From: Mollicutes bacterium
GTDB lineage: Bacteria; Bacillota_I; Bacilli_A; Izemoplasmatales; Izemoplasmataceae
NCBI GenBank assembly: GCA_003559585.1
Contig: PWKX01000154.1
Location: 1-20,380 of the forward strand
Direction of reading: 5' to 3'
DNA: 20,380 bases
The notes under the pieces are model-generated. The model saw only the letters and a program-made list of their open reading frames with translations, did no database searches and was not told the DNA's origin. The position numbers were made by a program, and so were the translations under genes. Positions 1 through 8,870 of this stretch are shown here, piece after piece (the stretch's first letter is position 1; the number at the start of each line of letters is the position of its first letter).

Positions 1-353
1 AAAAACTTTCTAAAACTAGGGTTTTTCACAATTGGTGCAATTAAGACCATTTTATCGACCTTTTGTGTTTTTGAAGCAATCACACTCGCGGTCGCTGCGC
101 CGAGCGAATAACCAATCACATAAATCTTCTTAAACGGTTGGCGCATCATATCCAAAGTTTGATTGATAAAACGATTGAAATCTCTGATGCGTGCTTTTGG
201 AAAATAATCACCCACAAATGACCCAGGAATGTTGTGCGGATAATAAACAAAATATTGGTCATTGTGTTTTTGCATGTATTTTCTTAAGCCAGACAGTTCA
301 GCACCGGTTGTGCCAGCGCCGTTGATGATGATACATAAGGTATCTTTTTTCAT
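1..353 (-). CDS. Alpha/beta hydrolase family protein, partial (3' end outside window)
   Basis: The visible 117 codons are the N-terminal part of a probable alpha/beta-hydrolase. An early beta strand leads into a glycine-rich turn (NGAGTTG, residues 11-17) that fits an oxyanion-hole region. The GYSLG pentapeptide at residues 81-85 fits the G-x-S-x-G nucleophile elbow, with Ser83 as candidate nucleophile, and is followed by a small-residue helix (AATASVIAS). The Asp and His of the triad would lie beyond the window edge. There is no signal peptide, so a cytoplasmic enzyme is likely; the substrate cannot be told. The ATG overlaps the pheS TGA as ATGA and no Shine-Dalgarno is evident, so translation is probably coupled to pheS. 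The fold assignment is fairly safe; lipase, esterase or serine-peptidase activity is open. Confidence 0.75.
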   Translation of the reverse strand, partial: MKKDTLCIIINGAGTTGAELSGLRKYMQKHNDQYFVYYPHNIPGSFVGDYFPKARIRDFNRFINQTLDMMRQPFKKIYVIGYSLGAATASVIASKTQKVDKMVLIAPIVKNPSFRKF

Positions 354-1387
354 CGTTTAAACTGTTTATTGAACCGTAAGTCATTTGTGTAAAAATGCCG
401 GATATCTTCAATGCCGTATTTCAACATGGCTAAACGCTCAACCCCAATACCAAAAGCAAAGCCTTGGTAAATATTAGGATCATATCCGCTCATTTTCAGC
501 ACTTTATCATTAACCATGCCAGCGCCAAGAATTTCAATATAACCGGTTTGTTTACAAATAGAGCATCCTACACCATCACAGTTCGCACACGTGACATCTA
601 CTTCAACCGATGGTTCTGTGAATGGGAAATAATCTGGTCTAAATCGTATTTTACGATCAGGGCCAAATAAATGTTTTGCCACAACAAGCAACGTCCCTTT
701 CAAATCACTCATCGTCGTTTCTTTATCAACAACCAGCCCTTCAATTTGCATGAACTGATGTGAATGAGTGGCATCATCATCATCCCGGCGATACACTTTA
801 CCTGGGCAAATGATTTTCACAGGTTTTTTACCTCCGTATTCAAGCATGGTTCTAACTTGTACTGGTGAGGTATGTGTTCTTAACAACGTATCTTCGGTGA
901 TATAAAGTGAATCTTGCATATCTCGCGCAGGGTGGTCTTTCGGTAAATTCAACTTTTCAAAGTTCATTAAATCGGTTTCAATTTCTGGACCTTCTTTAAT
1001 TTGATAACCCATACCAATAAACAAATCTTCTATATCTTCAATGATTTGATTCAACAGATGTGCTGAGCCTGGTGAAAAATCAGGCGCATCTAGTGTCACA
1101 TCAATCGTTTCTTTTTTCAACAAGGCATCCATCTCACGTTTTTGAATGATCACTTTTTGAGCGTCAATTAACGCTTCAAACGCTTGTTTGGCTTCATTAA
1201 TTTTTTGTCCAAACGCTGGTTTTTCCTCATTCGATAAATCTTTCATATGACGCATCAGCTGTGTCAATTCAGATTTTTTGCCTAAATACGTGGCTTTTAA
1301 CTGTTGGAGTTCATTTTGATTTTCCACAGTCGCTAACGCTTCTTCAAGCGATGCTTTTAATGACTCAATTTTGTTATCAACATTCAT
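350..1387 (-). CDS. pheS: Phenylalanyl-tRNA synthetase alpha subunit
   Basis: PheS is the catalytic subunit of the cytoplasmic (alpha-beta)2 enzyme that charges tRNA-Phe. The protein is 345 aa, close to the usual size. It has an N-terminal coiled-coil tRNA-binding arm (about residues 1-90), then the class II core. Motif 2 is visible as GKVYRRDDDDATHSHQFMQIEG (about 196-217 here), a four-Cys cluster (CANCDGVGCSICK) precedes the GYIEILGAGMV strand, and motif 3 is GFAFGIGVERLAM (about 309-321). I start at ATG 1387 because AAGGAG (1396-1401) lies 8 nt upstream. The longer GTG start at 1396 overlaps that Shine-Dalgarno. It is preceded by a Phe T-box leader. The next gene is a hydrolase and not pheT, which is unusual. 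Confidence 0.97.
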   Translation of the reverse strand: MNVDNKIESLKASLEEALATVENQNELQQLKATYLGKKSELTQLMRHMKDLSNEEKPAFGQKINEAKQAFEALIDAQKVIIQKREMDALLKKETIDVTLDAPDFSPGSAHLLNQIIEDIEDLFIGMGYQIKEGPEIETDLMNFEKLNLPKDHPARDMQDSLYITEDTLLRTHTSPVQVRTMLEYGGKKPVKIICPGKVYRRDDDDATHSHQFMQIEGLVVDKETTMSDLKGTLLVVAKHLFGPDRKIRFRPDYFPFTEPSVEVDVTCANCDGVGCSICKQTGYIEILGAGMVNDKVLKMSGYDPNIYQGFAFGIGVERLAMLKYGIEDIRHFYTNDLRFNKQFKR

Positions 1388-1395
1388 GTGATTCA

Positions 1396-1401
1396 CTCCT
1401 T
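1396..1401 (-). promoter_or_regulatory. Ribosome binding site that fixes the pheS start
   Basis: AAGGAG on the minus strand lies 8 nt before ATG 1387. Its last G is also the first base of the in-frame GTG at 1396, so that GTG cannot be the start served by this site. Confidence 0.8.
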
Positions 1402-1409
1402 ATCAAAAT

Positions 1410-1437
1410 AAAAAAAGTCCCTAACTCAAGTAAGGAC
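1410..1437 (-). terminator. Conditional terminator of the pheS T-box
   Basis: The minus-strand RNA forms GUCCUUA paired with UAGGGAC (one G-U pair), followed by seven U. It precedes the pheS Shine-Dalgarno and excludes the T-box antiterminator. Confidence 0.88.
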
Positions 1438-1619
1438 GACATAGCCGCGGTACCACCTTAATTCAATTAAGCACTCTAAGGCTTGATAACGTCAGCCAGA
1501 CGGACAGGATTAGTGTCACTTGAAAGGTGAAAACCATTAAATGTATTGTGAGATGTTCGCAGCCAATCATCTCTCTCTTAGACAACCACATTCAAGGTCA
1601 TGTCCCTTCGCATTGCGTT
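1410..1619 (-). ncRNA. T-box riboswitch leader (tRNA-Phe responsive) of pheS
   Basis: This is a full T-box leader between the pheS promoter and gene. The antiterminator carries the T-box sequence AAGGTGGTACCGCGG (minus strand, 1445-1459); its UGGU would pair with the ACCA end of uncharged tRNA. The competing terminator is at 1410-1437 (GUCCUUA / UAGGGAC stem, CUUGAGU loop region, seven U). Stem I can be drawn with a lower AAGG/CCTT helix. The 3' strand of its internal loop reads TTTCA, placing a UUC Phe codon at 1529-1531 followed by the usual A. An AGAGAG-type distal bulge and a GGCUGCGAA apical region are present. Uncharged tRNA-Phe should stabilise the antiterminator and raise pheS expression. 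The stem I fold was drawn by eye. Confidence 0.93.
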
Positions 1620-1625
1620 AAGTGT

Positions 1626-1654
1626 ATTATACTAAACCCTGGCGATTTATTCAA
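1626..1654 (-). promoter_or_regulatory. Sigma-70-type promoter of the pheS leader
   Basis: On the minus strand there is a -35 box TTGAAT (1649-1654), a 17 nt spacer and a perfect -10 box TATAAT (1626-1631). The predicted transcription start is near 1619, just before the T-box stem I. With the pepF terminator it fills the gap between pheS and pepF, and nothing else is seen there. Confidence 0.85.
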
Positions 1655-1662
1655 GCTTAACC

Positions 1663-1712
1663 CCATAAAAAAACCACACCCTAACCTTGTGGCTTGTTTG
1701 GTGTGGTTTTAT
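1663..1712 (-). terminator. Rho-independent terminator after pepF
   Basis: An 11 bp perfect stem (AAAACCACACC, 1670-1680, against 1700-1710) with a 19 nt loop is followed on the minus strand by a run of seven T. The stem is A-rich on one side, so it could also act on plus-strand transcripts. Confidence 0.9.
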
Positions 1713-1723
1713 GGTCTATTGCT

Positions 1724-3478
1724 TTATGCTGTTAATGATAAGAATAAATCTATTTCTTCTTTAATCACGTTTAACGACTCATCCCAGAATGCACGTTTGG
1801 TGACATCAACACCGATTAACTGAGCAACATCTTCTACCGTCATTTTACCGGTTTTTTGCAATAACGTGTCGATATCTTCAACAAACGATGCGCCTTTCTT
1901 TTGATACTGTGCATAAATACCTTTTGCAAACAATAACCCAAAAGCATATGGGAAGTTATAAAAACTGAGCGACCCTCTGTAATAATGACCTTTGTTGACC
2001 CACATATAAGGGTGAAGGTTCTCTTGGTCTAAACCATCGCCATACGCTTCTTTTTGTGCTTCAACCATCATCGATTTTAAGCGTTTGGCACTAAGTGGTG
2101 TTTTCTTCCTTGCTTCAAACACATTTTTTTCAAAAATGAACCGCGACATGATATCCACAATCACTTGGGTGGTCCCCATTAATGATTGTTCTAAGATAAA
2201 CAATTGTTCATCGCCTTTTGCATCATTTAAAGCAGCCTTTTTAACAATCGTCTCACATAAGGTTGAAGCGGTCTCAGCGACCGGCATCGTATAAGAGGCG
2301 TTTAAGATTGACTCTTTAAAGATTCGATCACCATGATAGGCATGGCCTAACTCATGGGCTAAGGTGATGACGTTTGAAAATGATCCTTCAAAGTTTGTTA
2401 AAATACGGCTTTGTTTTAGGGGGTGAATGTTAAAACAAAATGCCCCGCCACGCTTGCCATCCCTAGGGGTAAAATCAATCCACGACTCATCGTATGATCG
2501 CTTGGCTAAATCAGCCAAATCATCACCAAATGATCTAAAGTTTTTCACCACATAATCCATGGCTTCTTCGATTGAAAAAGTGGTTTCACTTTTACCAAGT
2601 GGGGCGAATAAATCATACCAAGGCAGACCGTTTTTGTGGCCTAACAATGATGCTTTACGCTTTAAGTATTGTCTGAATAATGGTAAATGATCACGCATGG
2701 ATTCTATTAAAGCATCCAAGGTTTCTCGCTTCATTCTCGAATCATACACCGCTTCATCTAAAGCCGAATCAAAGCCTCTTAATGCTGTGATTTCGTTCAC
2801 TTCACCTTTGATGCTGTTTAAGGCAGACGCCACCGACTGCTCAATTGATTCATAAGCCTTAAGTTCAGCTTCATAGGCTTGCTTACGGACCTTTTGGTCT
2901 TGATGGTGAGCCTTGTTTCTAAGATCGGTTAGGGTTACGGTTTTTCCATCAAACGTGGTTTTAAGGGTGCTTGTTAGTAACCCTTGTAATTGTCCCCAAG
3001 CAGAAGAGCCTGTTTGCGTTAATTTAGAAATCAACGCTTCTTCTTTTTCACTTAACACATATTGCGCACGATCAACGATCGACTTTAAATAAAAAGCATG
3101 TTCATGTAATGTCTCATCAGATTGAATCAAGTTATCTAAGTTTTCAACCTTTGGTAACCATTTGGAAAACGCTGTACTAAATGGTGTGGTTTTTGATGAA
3201 AGTTGTTGCATATGGTTCATCCAACCGTTAGCTTCATCATCAAGTGCGTTGGTGGCCATGGTTAAATTAACAAACCCAAATGCACGAATCATATGATGTC
3301 TCAAATCGGCATTTAAGCTTAAATACTGCTTGATTTTGTCTTTGGCGTCATCGGTTGTTTTTAGTCTCTCAACAAATGTTAACGCCTGTTCAATCAAACT
3401 TTCAATGGTGTTTAGTGTTGTTTTAAATTCTTTTGAATCAAAGCCAGGAAATAATGGGTCTAAGTCCCAAGTTTTCAT
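1724..3478 (-). CDS. pepF: Oligoendopeptidase F, M3 family zinc metallopeptidase
   Basis: This is a 584 aa M3-family peptidase of the pepF/M3 clade, near the family's usual length of about 600. The zinc-binding HELGH motif is at residues 375-379 within ITLAHELGHAYHG. The downstream Glu ligand is in the AETAS segment (Glu402). The N-terminal half is helical, as expected for the cap that restricts substrates to short peptides. There is no signal peptide, so it probably trims oligopeptides in the cytoplasm. The start ATG has AGGAGG six bases upstream. A hairpin terminator sits directly upstream of this Shine-Dalgarno and another closes the gene, so it looks monocistronic, but no promoter is visible between the upstream terminator and the start. 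Confidence 0.95.
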   Translation of the reverse strand: MKTWDLDPLFPGFDSKEFKTTLNTIESLIEQALTFVERLKTTDDAKDKIKQYLSLNADLRHHMIRAFGFVNLTMATNALDDEANGWMNHMQQLSSKTTPFSTAFSKWLPKVENLDNLIQSDETLHEHAFYLKSIVDRAQYVLSEKEEALISKLTQTGSSAWGQLQGLLTSTLKTTFDGKTVTLTDLRNKAHHQDQKVRKQAYEAELKAYESIEQSVASALNSIKGEVNEITALRGFDSALDEAVYDSRMKRETLDALIESMRDHLPLFRQYLKRKASLLGHKNGLPWYDLFAPLGKSETTFSIEEAMDYVVKNFRSFGDDLADLAKRSYDESWIDFTPRDGKRGGAFCFNIHPLKQSRILTNFEGSFSNVITLAHELGHAYHGDRIFKESILNASYTMPVAETASTLCETIVKKAALNDAKGDEQLFILEQSLMGTTQVIVDIMSRFIFEKNVFEARKKTPLSAKRLKSMMVEAQKEAYGDGLDQENLHPYMWVNKGHYYRGSLSFYNFPYAFGLLFAKGIYAQYQKKGASFVEDIDTLLQKTGKMTVEDVAQLIGVDVTKRAFWDESLNVIKEEIDLFLSLTA

Positions 3479-3500
3479 GGTAAGCCTCCTAATTTTTTAT

Positions 3501-3550
3501 TAAAAAACCCCTTCAAAAACTGGGTAGTAACCCAGCTTTTAAAGGGACAT
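3501..3550 (-). terminator. Long hairpin terminator after the YccA-family gene
   Basis: The minus-strand RNA reads CCCUUUAAAAGCUGGGU, loop UACU, ACCCAGUUUUUGAAGGGG, then six U. The nearly continuous stem makes it one of the strongest terminators in the window. It ends about 11 nt before the pepF Shine-Dalgarno. Confidence 0.9.
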
Positions 3551-3555
3551 ATGTT

Positions 3556-4299
3556 TTAACGTCTACTGCTTGCGATGATAGCAAGTAATCTAAGCATTTC
3601 AACAAATAACCAAACAATCGTAATAATCAATGATAAGGAAAGCATCCACTCATACCGTTTGTCAACGCTTGCTTCTACCATTTGTGTGATGTTGTCAAAA
3701 TCAATCAATAAGAAGATTGAAGCCAAGACAACCCCAAGGACAACAACGGCTAAGTAAAGACCGAACATGTTACCGTAAATATCAGCGCCAAATAATGACA
3801 TAATAAAGATAAACAAGTTGGCTAAAATTAAGCCCACCAACATTGAAAACATGATGCGTCTAAACATTGAACCGACGCGAATGATGCCACTTCTATAAAG
3901 GAAAAGCATCGCCAAGAACACACCACCAGTGGCTAAAATAGCGGTTGACACAATATGATCGCCAAATTGAATGGTATAAATCCCAGCAATCACACCGAGA
4001 AACGCACCTTGCATGATGGCATAGACAAAGGAGAAAAACGGTGCTAAATGTGGCTTAAACATCGCCACAAAAACAGCAATCATCGCAATGATTGGGGCAC
4101 CTATCAAAAGACCGATGCCGCCGATAATTTGACCTGATTCAATGAGTAAACTAGCTGTAAAACTTCCAATTAACAACATAATCAATAATAGTAACGTACT
4201 TTTAAATACCACGCCAGAATAAGTCGCGGCGGTTGATGAGGCAACAGTTGCGTTTTTTTGCATATTTCTCATCATAGGGTTTGTGGTTCTAAATCTCAT
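3556..4299 (-). CDS. Bax inhibitor-1/YccA-family integral membrane protein
   Basis: This 247 aa, very hydrophobic protein has about seven membrane-spanning helices (roughly residues 32-52, 59-80, 86-108, 114-134, 148-170, 177-200, 217-242). The acidic LLIDFDNI segment at the end of helix 6 and the closing YEWMLSLSLIITIVWLFVEMLRLL helix are typical of the bacterial Bax1-I/YccA family. Relatives such as YetJ act as pH-sensitive Ca2+ leak channels, but a transport role here is only inferred from the fold. The hydrophilic N-terminus (RTTNPMMRN) also matches family members. I start at ATG 4299 with AGAGGTGA just upstream; the longer GTG start at 4308 lies inside that Shine-Dalgarno. The gene follows polC with a short gap holding a -10 box, and ends at a strong hairpin. 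Confidence 0.9.
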   Translation of the reverse strand: MRFRTTNPMMRNMQKNATVASSTAATYSGVVFKSTLLLLIMLLIGSFTASLLIESGQIIGGIGLLIGAPIIAMIAVFVAMFKPHLAPFFSFVYAIMQGAFLGVIAGIYTIQFGDHIVSTAILATGGVFLAMLFLYRSGIIRVGSMFRRIMFSMLVGLILANLFIFIMSLFGADIYGNMFGLYLAVVVLGVVLASIFLLIDFDNITQMVEASVDKRYEWMLSLSLIITIVWLFVEMLRLLAIIASSRR

Positions 4300-4319
4300 T
4301 TTAATCACCTCTAAATGCT

Positions 4320-4349
4320 ATTATACATGATTTTTATTAAAAATGAAGT
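4320..4349 (-). promoter_or_regulatory. Probable promoter of the YccA-family gene
   Basis: A perfect TATAAT (minus strand, 4320-4325) lies in the short gap after polC. The best -35 candidate, TTCATT at 16 nt, is weak. No terminator is visible between polC and this gene, so read-through from polC is also likely. Confidence 0.55.
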
Positions 4350-4353
4350 AAAA

Positions 4354-7300
4354 TCAAATGTCAAATAAATTCATTTGTGATGTGTCTGGTAAATCACCAA
4401 ACGCATCCAGGGCTTCAAGTTTTTTAAACAACGTCGTGGAAAGCAAGGTGCGTTCTTTCACATCTTCACGAGAGGTAAACATTTTTTCTTCTCTAGCCTT
4501 GACAATTGATTCTGCGACTTTCTTGCCTAACCCATCAAGGGCTAAAAACGGTAACCTGAGTGATTCATGATCGTTCGAGATCTTAAAATCACTGGCATCA
4601 CTTTCAAGAATGCTGACCGGTTTAAAGTGGTAGCCTCTTTTAACCATTTCAAGCGCGACTTCTAAGACTGTGTATAACTTTTTCTCTGGGTCTGTGGCTT
4701 TATTGCCCTTAACTTTAATGTCATCCATGCGTTCTTCAATCGCATATTCGCCACCTTGCATGGCCACCAAATCAAACGCTGGGGCCCGTTTAGAAAAGTA
4801 CGCAGAGTAGAAATAAATCGGGCGGTATAGTTTAAACCAAGCAATTCTTAAAGCCATCATAACATACGCTGTGGCATGGGCTTTTGGGAACATATATTTA
4901 ATTTGTCCTGAAGACCAAATATACCATTCAGGGATCTTATATTGACGCATGATGTCTTTATACTGTAGCCATTTATCTTCATTAAACTGCGCTTTGCCTT
5001 TTCGAATGAACTCTGAGATTTCAAACGCTGTTTCACTAGGCATTCCGTTTTGAATTAAATATACCATGATATCATCACGGCAACCAATCACATCTTTAAA
5101 CGGTATTTCACCATATTGTGTTTTTCCTGTCACCAACATCTCTGCGTTATTCAACCACACATCTGTCCCATGTGACAAACCGGATACTTTCACAATATCG
5201 GCAAATGTTTTAGGTCTAGAATCCCTTAACATGCCGCGCACAAACTGTGTCCCCATTTCTGGCACACCATATGAGGCTACCTCACTTTTAATGTCAGAAG
5301 GTTTTAAATGCAAAACCTCAGTCCCTGATAACATCTTATAGACTTGAGGGTCATCAATGGGAATGTCTCTAGCATCTTTAAAGGGAAAATTGATCGGATC
5401 GGCGGCCACATAATCCATTAAATAACGAATCATGGTCGGATCATCATGACCGAGTACATCCAATTTAAACAAGTTATCTTCAAAGGCATGGTAATCAAAA
5501 TGCGTGGTGCGCCAAGAAGCATCGGTGTCATCAGCTGGATATTGTACTGGGGTGACATCGTAAATATCTTTATAATCTGGCACCACCACAATCCCACCAG
5601 GGTGTTGACCTGTTGAGCGTTTCACACCGGTGATGACTTTCGCCCGTCGCTCTATTTCTGCTTTTCGAATCGTTAAGTGTTTTTTCTCAGCATACCCTTT
5701 TACATAACCAAATGCGGTTTTCGAAGCAACCGTTGAGATTGTTCCCGCTCTAAAAGCACGTTCTTGACCAAAAATCTCACGGATATACTCATGCACAACC
5801 CCTTGATAATCACCAGAAAAGTTCAAATCGATATCTGGCACTTTATCACCTTTAAAACCTAAAAAGGTTTCAAAGGGAATGTCATGACCATCTTTTCTCA
5901 TCATCGATTCACACTTAGGACAAGGCATTGGTTTTAAATCAAACCCACTATCAACATGGTCCAGTAAAGTTTGCAATCCTTTTTCCTCAGGTTTCACACC
6001 ATAGGTTTGTTTTTCTTCAGGTGACATTTTAAAACTGGTGAAAAAGCACGCCGGACAAACGTAATGGGGCGGCAACGGGTTCACTTCTGTGATGTCCATT
6101 AACGTGGCGATAAAACTCGAACCAACACTCCCTCTAGAACCAACCAAATAGCCTTCATCTAAGCTTTTTTTAACCAGTAAGTGTGAGATGTAGTATACCG
6201 CTGAAAATTGATTATCTGTGATACTTTTCATCTCTTTATCGAGTCGATCTTGGACCAATGGTGGCAAGGTTTCACCGTACATCTTTTTGGCGTTTGATCG
6301 AACCATATCAATCATTTTTGCTTCCACCGAAGGAATCCCTTTTAAGGCTAAAAAGTCATCTTTAGGTGCGTATAGTTCGTTGGTGAAAATATCAAAAGTT
6401 TCAATCATATTCGCAATGGCTTGGGTGTTTTTAACAACCATCTCATGGACTTTGTGTGCTTCAAAATGTGATAAGGCTTCAATCATCTCATCGGTGGTTC
6501 TAAAGTACTGTGATGGGATTTTATCATAACGGCTCAGCATATGATAACCGCCACCAACCACCGGGGTTTGAATGTAGATATCTCTAAAGGTCACACCCTC
6601 TTCTTCGATGTGATGCACATCGCCGGTTGCCACCACAGGCACCCCGGCTTGATCAGCAACCTTGACGATTCGTTTATGGGTATCCTTAATGCGTGTTTCT
6701 ACATCTTCCATATCGCGCTTAAGATGCATATAATCAGGTAGTGGGCCGATTTCTACATAATCAAAAAACGCTACTTTTTCTTTTAGCATAGCATCCTCAG
6801 CATTTAAAGCTGTTTCAAAGAAGTCACTGTTCATACAACCTGAGCCAAACAACAGGCCTTCTTTATATTTAGACAACACTTTTTTAGGAATACCAGGGGT
6901 TTTACTAAAGTACTCTGTATTCGCAAGTGAGACAATTTTATATAGGTTTTTAAGCCCTGTTTTATTTTTTACAAGCACGCTAATATGCGCTTTTCTAGCG
7001 TTTAAATACGGGTTATACCCTTGATGTATGTCCTCAGGTGTTTTTAAATCAGCGAATGTTTTAAACCCGTTTTTATCAAAATCAGCAAGCATGTTTAAAA
7101 AGATATCACCGGTTGCTCTGGCGTCAAATTCAGCACGGTGGTGTCTTGATAACTCTACCCCAAAATGCTTCGCGACCGCTTTTAAATTAAAGCGTTTCAA
7201 CGGGTAAAACTGTCTAGCAATTTGTAAGGTGTCAATGGCTGGGTAGGTTTTATCATAAAGCCCTAAATCTTTTAAGTTTTTATAGATATGACCCATATCA

Positions 7301-8799
7301 AATGTCGCGTTGTGTGCCACAAAAATGGTCCCTTCAAAAAACGCTTTAAACCTTGGCATCACCTGATCAATTGTCTTGGCAGTTTTCACATCATCATCTT
7401 TAATCCCGGTTAACCGTTTGGTAAACTCTGTCAATGGCTGCTTTGGGTTCACAAACGCATTAAAGGTATCCACGACTTGATGGTCTTTAATTTTAACGGC
7501 TGATATTTCAATGATTTTATCGTAATGAACCGAAAGGCCGGTGGTCTCAATATCAAAAACGGTGTAGGTTGCGCTGGTTAAATCCCCATCATAATCCCCG
7601 TGCACCAATCTAGTGTTAGCCTCATCCATCAAAGACACCTCAGCGCCATAAATGGGTTTAATCCCTGCTTTTTTAGCCGCTTTAGAAAACTCAGGGAAAG
7701 CTTGCACGTTATCGTGATCGGTTAAAGCAATCGCCTGATGTCCCCAATTTTTAGCCACCTTCACATAATCTTCAATCGCATCAATGCCATCTAAGGTACT
7801 CATCTTCGAATGCAGATGTAGTTCAACTCTTTTATCTGAAGCCTCATCCATTCTAGATTCTTTAGGCACAGGCATATTGGTGCGTTCAATGTTATCGGCA
7901 ATCAACACCACTTCGTCGTTAAAATGGTCATATTGTGCATACGCTCTAACTTTCATCTTCATGCCGGTTTCACAGCGATCTAAAAACTTCATTTCTTCTT
8001 TATCCCGCACAAACTTCTTCACATAAATCGCATCTTCTAATTGTGATATAACAAACGTATATAACGTGGTTTGTTTTTTAATCGCGCGTTTTTCAAATGT
8101 TTCAATGATGCCTTCCACCGTAAAATTTGCTTGATGATGGGCACTTTTATATTCATTTAACGATGCTTCGTCAACTGGAATATCTTTAATTTTATACTTC
8201 ACTGACGGCACTGTTTGTTCCCCATAAGCTTCATAGCTCGGTGTTTTTTTACGGCGTTTTTCAGCGGCTTGTTCTTCTATTTCATCTTGCTTACTTTGTT
8301 CTTCAATTCTTTCTGTGATGGTTGTTTCATCTTCACAGTACCTAACTTGAAGGCTCACATCAAACCCAAACAACAACAACCGTTGTTCAAGCGCATGCAA
8401 CATATCTTCAACATACACACCATCTTTAGGACACACCACAGATAAAACCTTACCGTCTGCTTCAATCTTTAAATCCTTAATCGCTGTGTACCGAGGTTTT
8501 ATCTCGATCATTGAATCTAGAGCTAAGGCGTAGTATTTTTCAATGTCATCATACGTTTCATGTTGATATTCAATTTTATAACGAACCCCTTGACAAGGAT
8601 CCAAACTCATTGGCAATGATTCTAAACGGTGAACAAACTTCTTAAAGACATCCACGTTTAAAGGTTGATCAAATTCTATATCAAATGACCAAACACCGGT
8701 ATCTTCATGAACAGCCAGTTCAATCAGTTTACCGTTGATGTCGTTTTTATGTGCGTTTAAATCTAATAGGTTTAACAGAATATCGAATTTGTTTTCCAT
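4354..8799 (-). CDS. polC: DNA polymerase III alpha subunit, PolC type (with built-in 3'-5' exonuclease)
   Basis: This is the replicative DNA polymerase of low-GC Gram-positives, 1481 aa, normal for PolC. After an N-terminal domain come an OB fold (about 225-315), a PHP domain (HLHSK near 328-332, LTDHD near 359) split by an inserted DEDD proofreading exonuclease (FDIETTG, Asp416/Glu418; HRAEFDA near 554-560), and PHP part two (GDVHH near 726-730). A palm-region zinc site shows CPAC and CPKC. The polymerase aspartates are in PDIDLNFS (Asp989, Asp991) and FKLDVLG (Asp1114). A helix-hairpin-helix region follows, and the last residues (QMNLFDI) look like a beta-clamp-binding motif. ATG 8799 is chosen because GAGGTG lies 8 nt upstream; the in-frame TTG at 8805 is too close. 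It follows the rpoZ terminator and has its own -10 box. Confidence 0.98.
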   Translation of the reverse strand: MENKFDILLNLLDLNAHKNDINGKLIELAVHEDTGVWSFDIEFDQPLNVDVFKKFVHRLESLPMSLDPCQGVRYKIEYQHETYDDIEKYYALALDSMIEIKPRYTAIKDLKIEADGKVLSVVCPKDGVYVEDMLHALEQRLLLFGFDVSLQVRYCEDETTITERIEEQSKQDEIEEQAAEKRRKKTPSYEAYGEQTVPSVKYKIKDIPVDEASLNEYKSAHHQANFTVEGIIETFEKRAIKKQTTLYTFVISQLEDAIYVKKFVRDKEEMKFLDRCETGMKMKVRAYAQYDHFNDEVVLIADNIERTNMPVPKESRMDEASDKRVELHLHSKMSTLDGIDAIEDYVKVAKNWGHQAIALTDHDNVQAFPEFSKAAKKAGIKPIYGAEVSLMDEANTRLVHGDYDGDLTSATYTVFDIETTGLSVHYDKIIEISAVKIKDHQVVDTFNAFVNPKQPLTEFTKRLTGIKDDDVKTAKTIDQVMPRFKAFFEGTIFVAHNATFDMGHIYKNLKDLGLYDKTYPAIDTLQIARQFYPLKRFNLKAVAKHFGVELSRHHRAEFDARATGDIFLNMLADFDKNGFKTFADLKTPEDIHQGYNPYLNARKAHISVLVKNKTGLKNLYKIVSLANTEYFSKTPGIPKKVLSKYKEGLLFGSGCMNSDFFETALNAEDAMLKEKVAFFDYVEIGPLPDYMHLKRDMEDVETRIKDTHKRIVKVADQAGVPVVATGDVHHIEEEGVTFRDIYIQTPVVGGGYHMLSRYDKIPSQYFRTTDEMIEALSHFEAHKVHEMVVKNTQAIANMIETFDIFTNELYAPKDDFLALKGIPSVEAKMIDMVRSNAKKMYGETLPPLVQDRLDKEMKSITDNQFSAVYYISHLLVKKSLDEGYLVGSRGSVGSSFIATLMDITEVNPLPPHYVCPACFFTSFKMSPEEKQTYGVKPEEKGLQTLLDHVDSGFDLKPMPCPKCESMMRKDGHDIPFETFLGFKGDKVPDIDLNFSGDYQGVVHEYIREIFGQERAFRAGTISTVASKTAFGYVKGYAEKKHLTIRKAEIERRAKVITGVKRSTGQHPGGIVVVPDYKDIYDVTPVQYPADDTDASWRTTHFDYHAFEDNLFKLDVLGHDDPTMIRYLMDYVAADPINFPFKDARDIPIDDPQVYKMLSGTEVLHLKPSDIKSEVASYGVPEMGTQFVRGMLRDSRPKTFADIVKVSGLSHGTDVWLNNAEMLVTGKTQYGEIPFKDVIGCRDDIMVYLIQNGMPSETAFEISEFIRKGKAQFNEDKWLQYKDIMRQYKIPEWYIWSSGQIKYMFPKAHATAYVMMALRIAWFKLYRPIYFYSAYFSKRAPAFDLVAMQGGEYAIEERMDDIKVKGNKATDPEKKLYTVLEVALEMVKRGYHFKPVSILESDASDFKISNDHESLRLPFLALDGLGKKVAESIVKAREEKMFTSREDVKERTLLSTTLFKKLEALDAFGDLPDTSQMNLFDI

Positions 8800-8826
8800 G
8801 AACAAGGCACCTCAAATCTAACTTCA

Positions 8827-8855
8827 ATTATAGCATATTGAACGAAAAAAAAAGT
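8827..8855 (-). promoter_or_regulatory. Probable promoter of polC
   Basis: A perfect TATAAT (minus strand, 8827-8832) lies between the rpoZ terminator and the polC Shine-Dalgarno. The -35 region falls in the terminator's T-run and matches the consensus poorly. The leader would be only about 20 nt. Confidence 0.55.
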
Positions 8856-8870
8856 AGAGCAACTCTACTT
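8844..8870 (-). terminator. Terminator after rpoZ, overlapping its stop codon
   Basis: The minus-strand RNA has an 8 bp stem (AAGUAGAG / CUCUACUU) with a 3 nt loop, followed by eight U. The first stem bases are part of the rpoZ UAA. Confidence 0.9.

Noticed and set aside
1527..1823. Plus-strand open frame of 98 codons across the T-box leader and pepF terminator
   Set aside because: It spans the T-box leader, the pheS promoter and a terminator on the opposite strand, and has no recognisable protein features.
7784..8445. Plus-strand open frames inside polC
   Set aside because: They are antisense shadows of a complete polC, without ribosome binding sites or family features.
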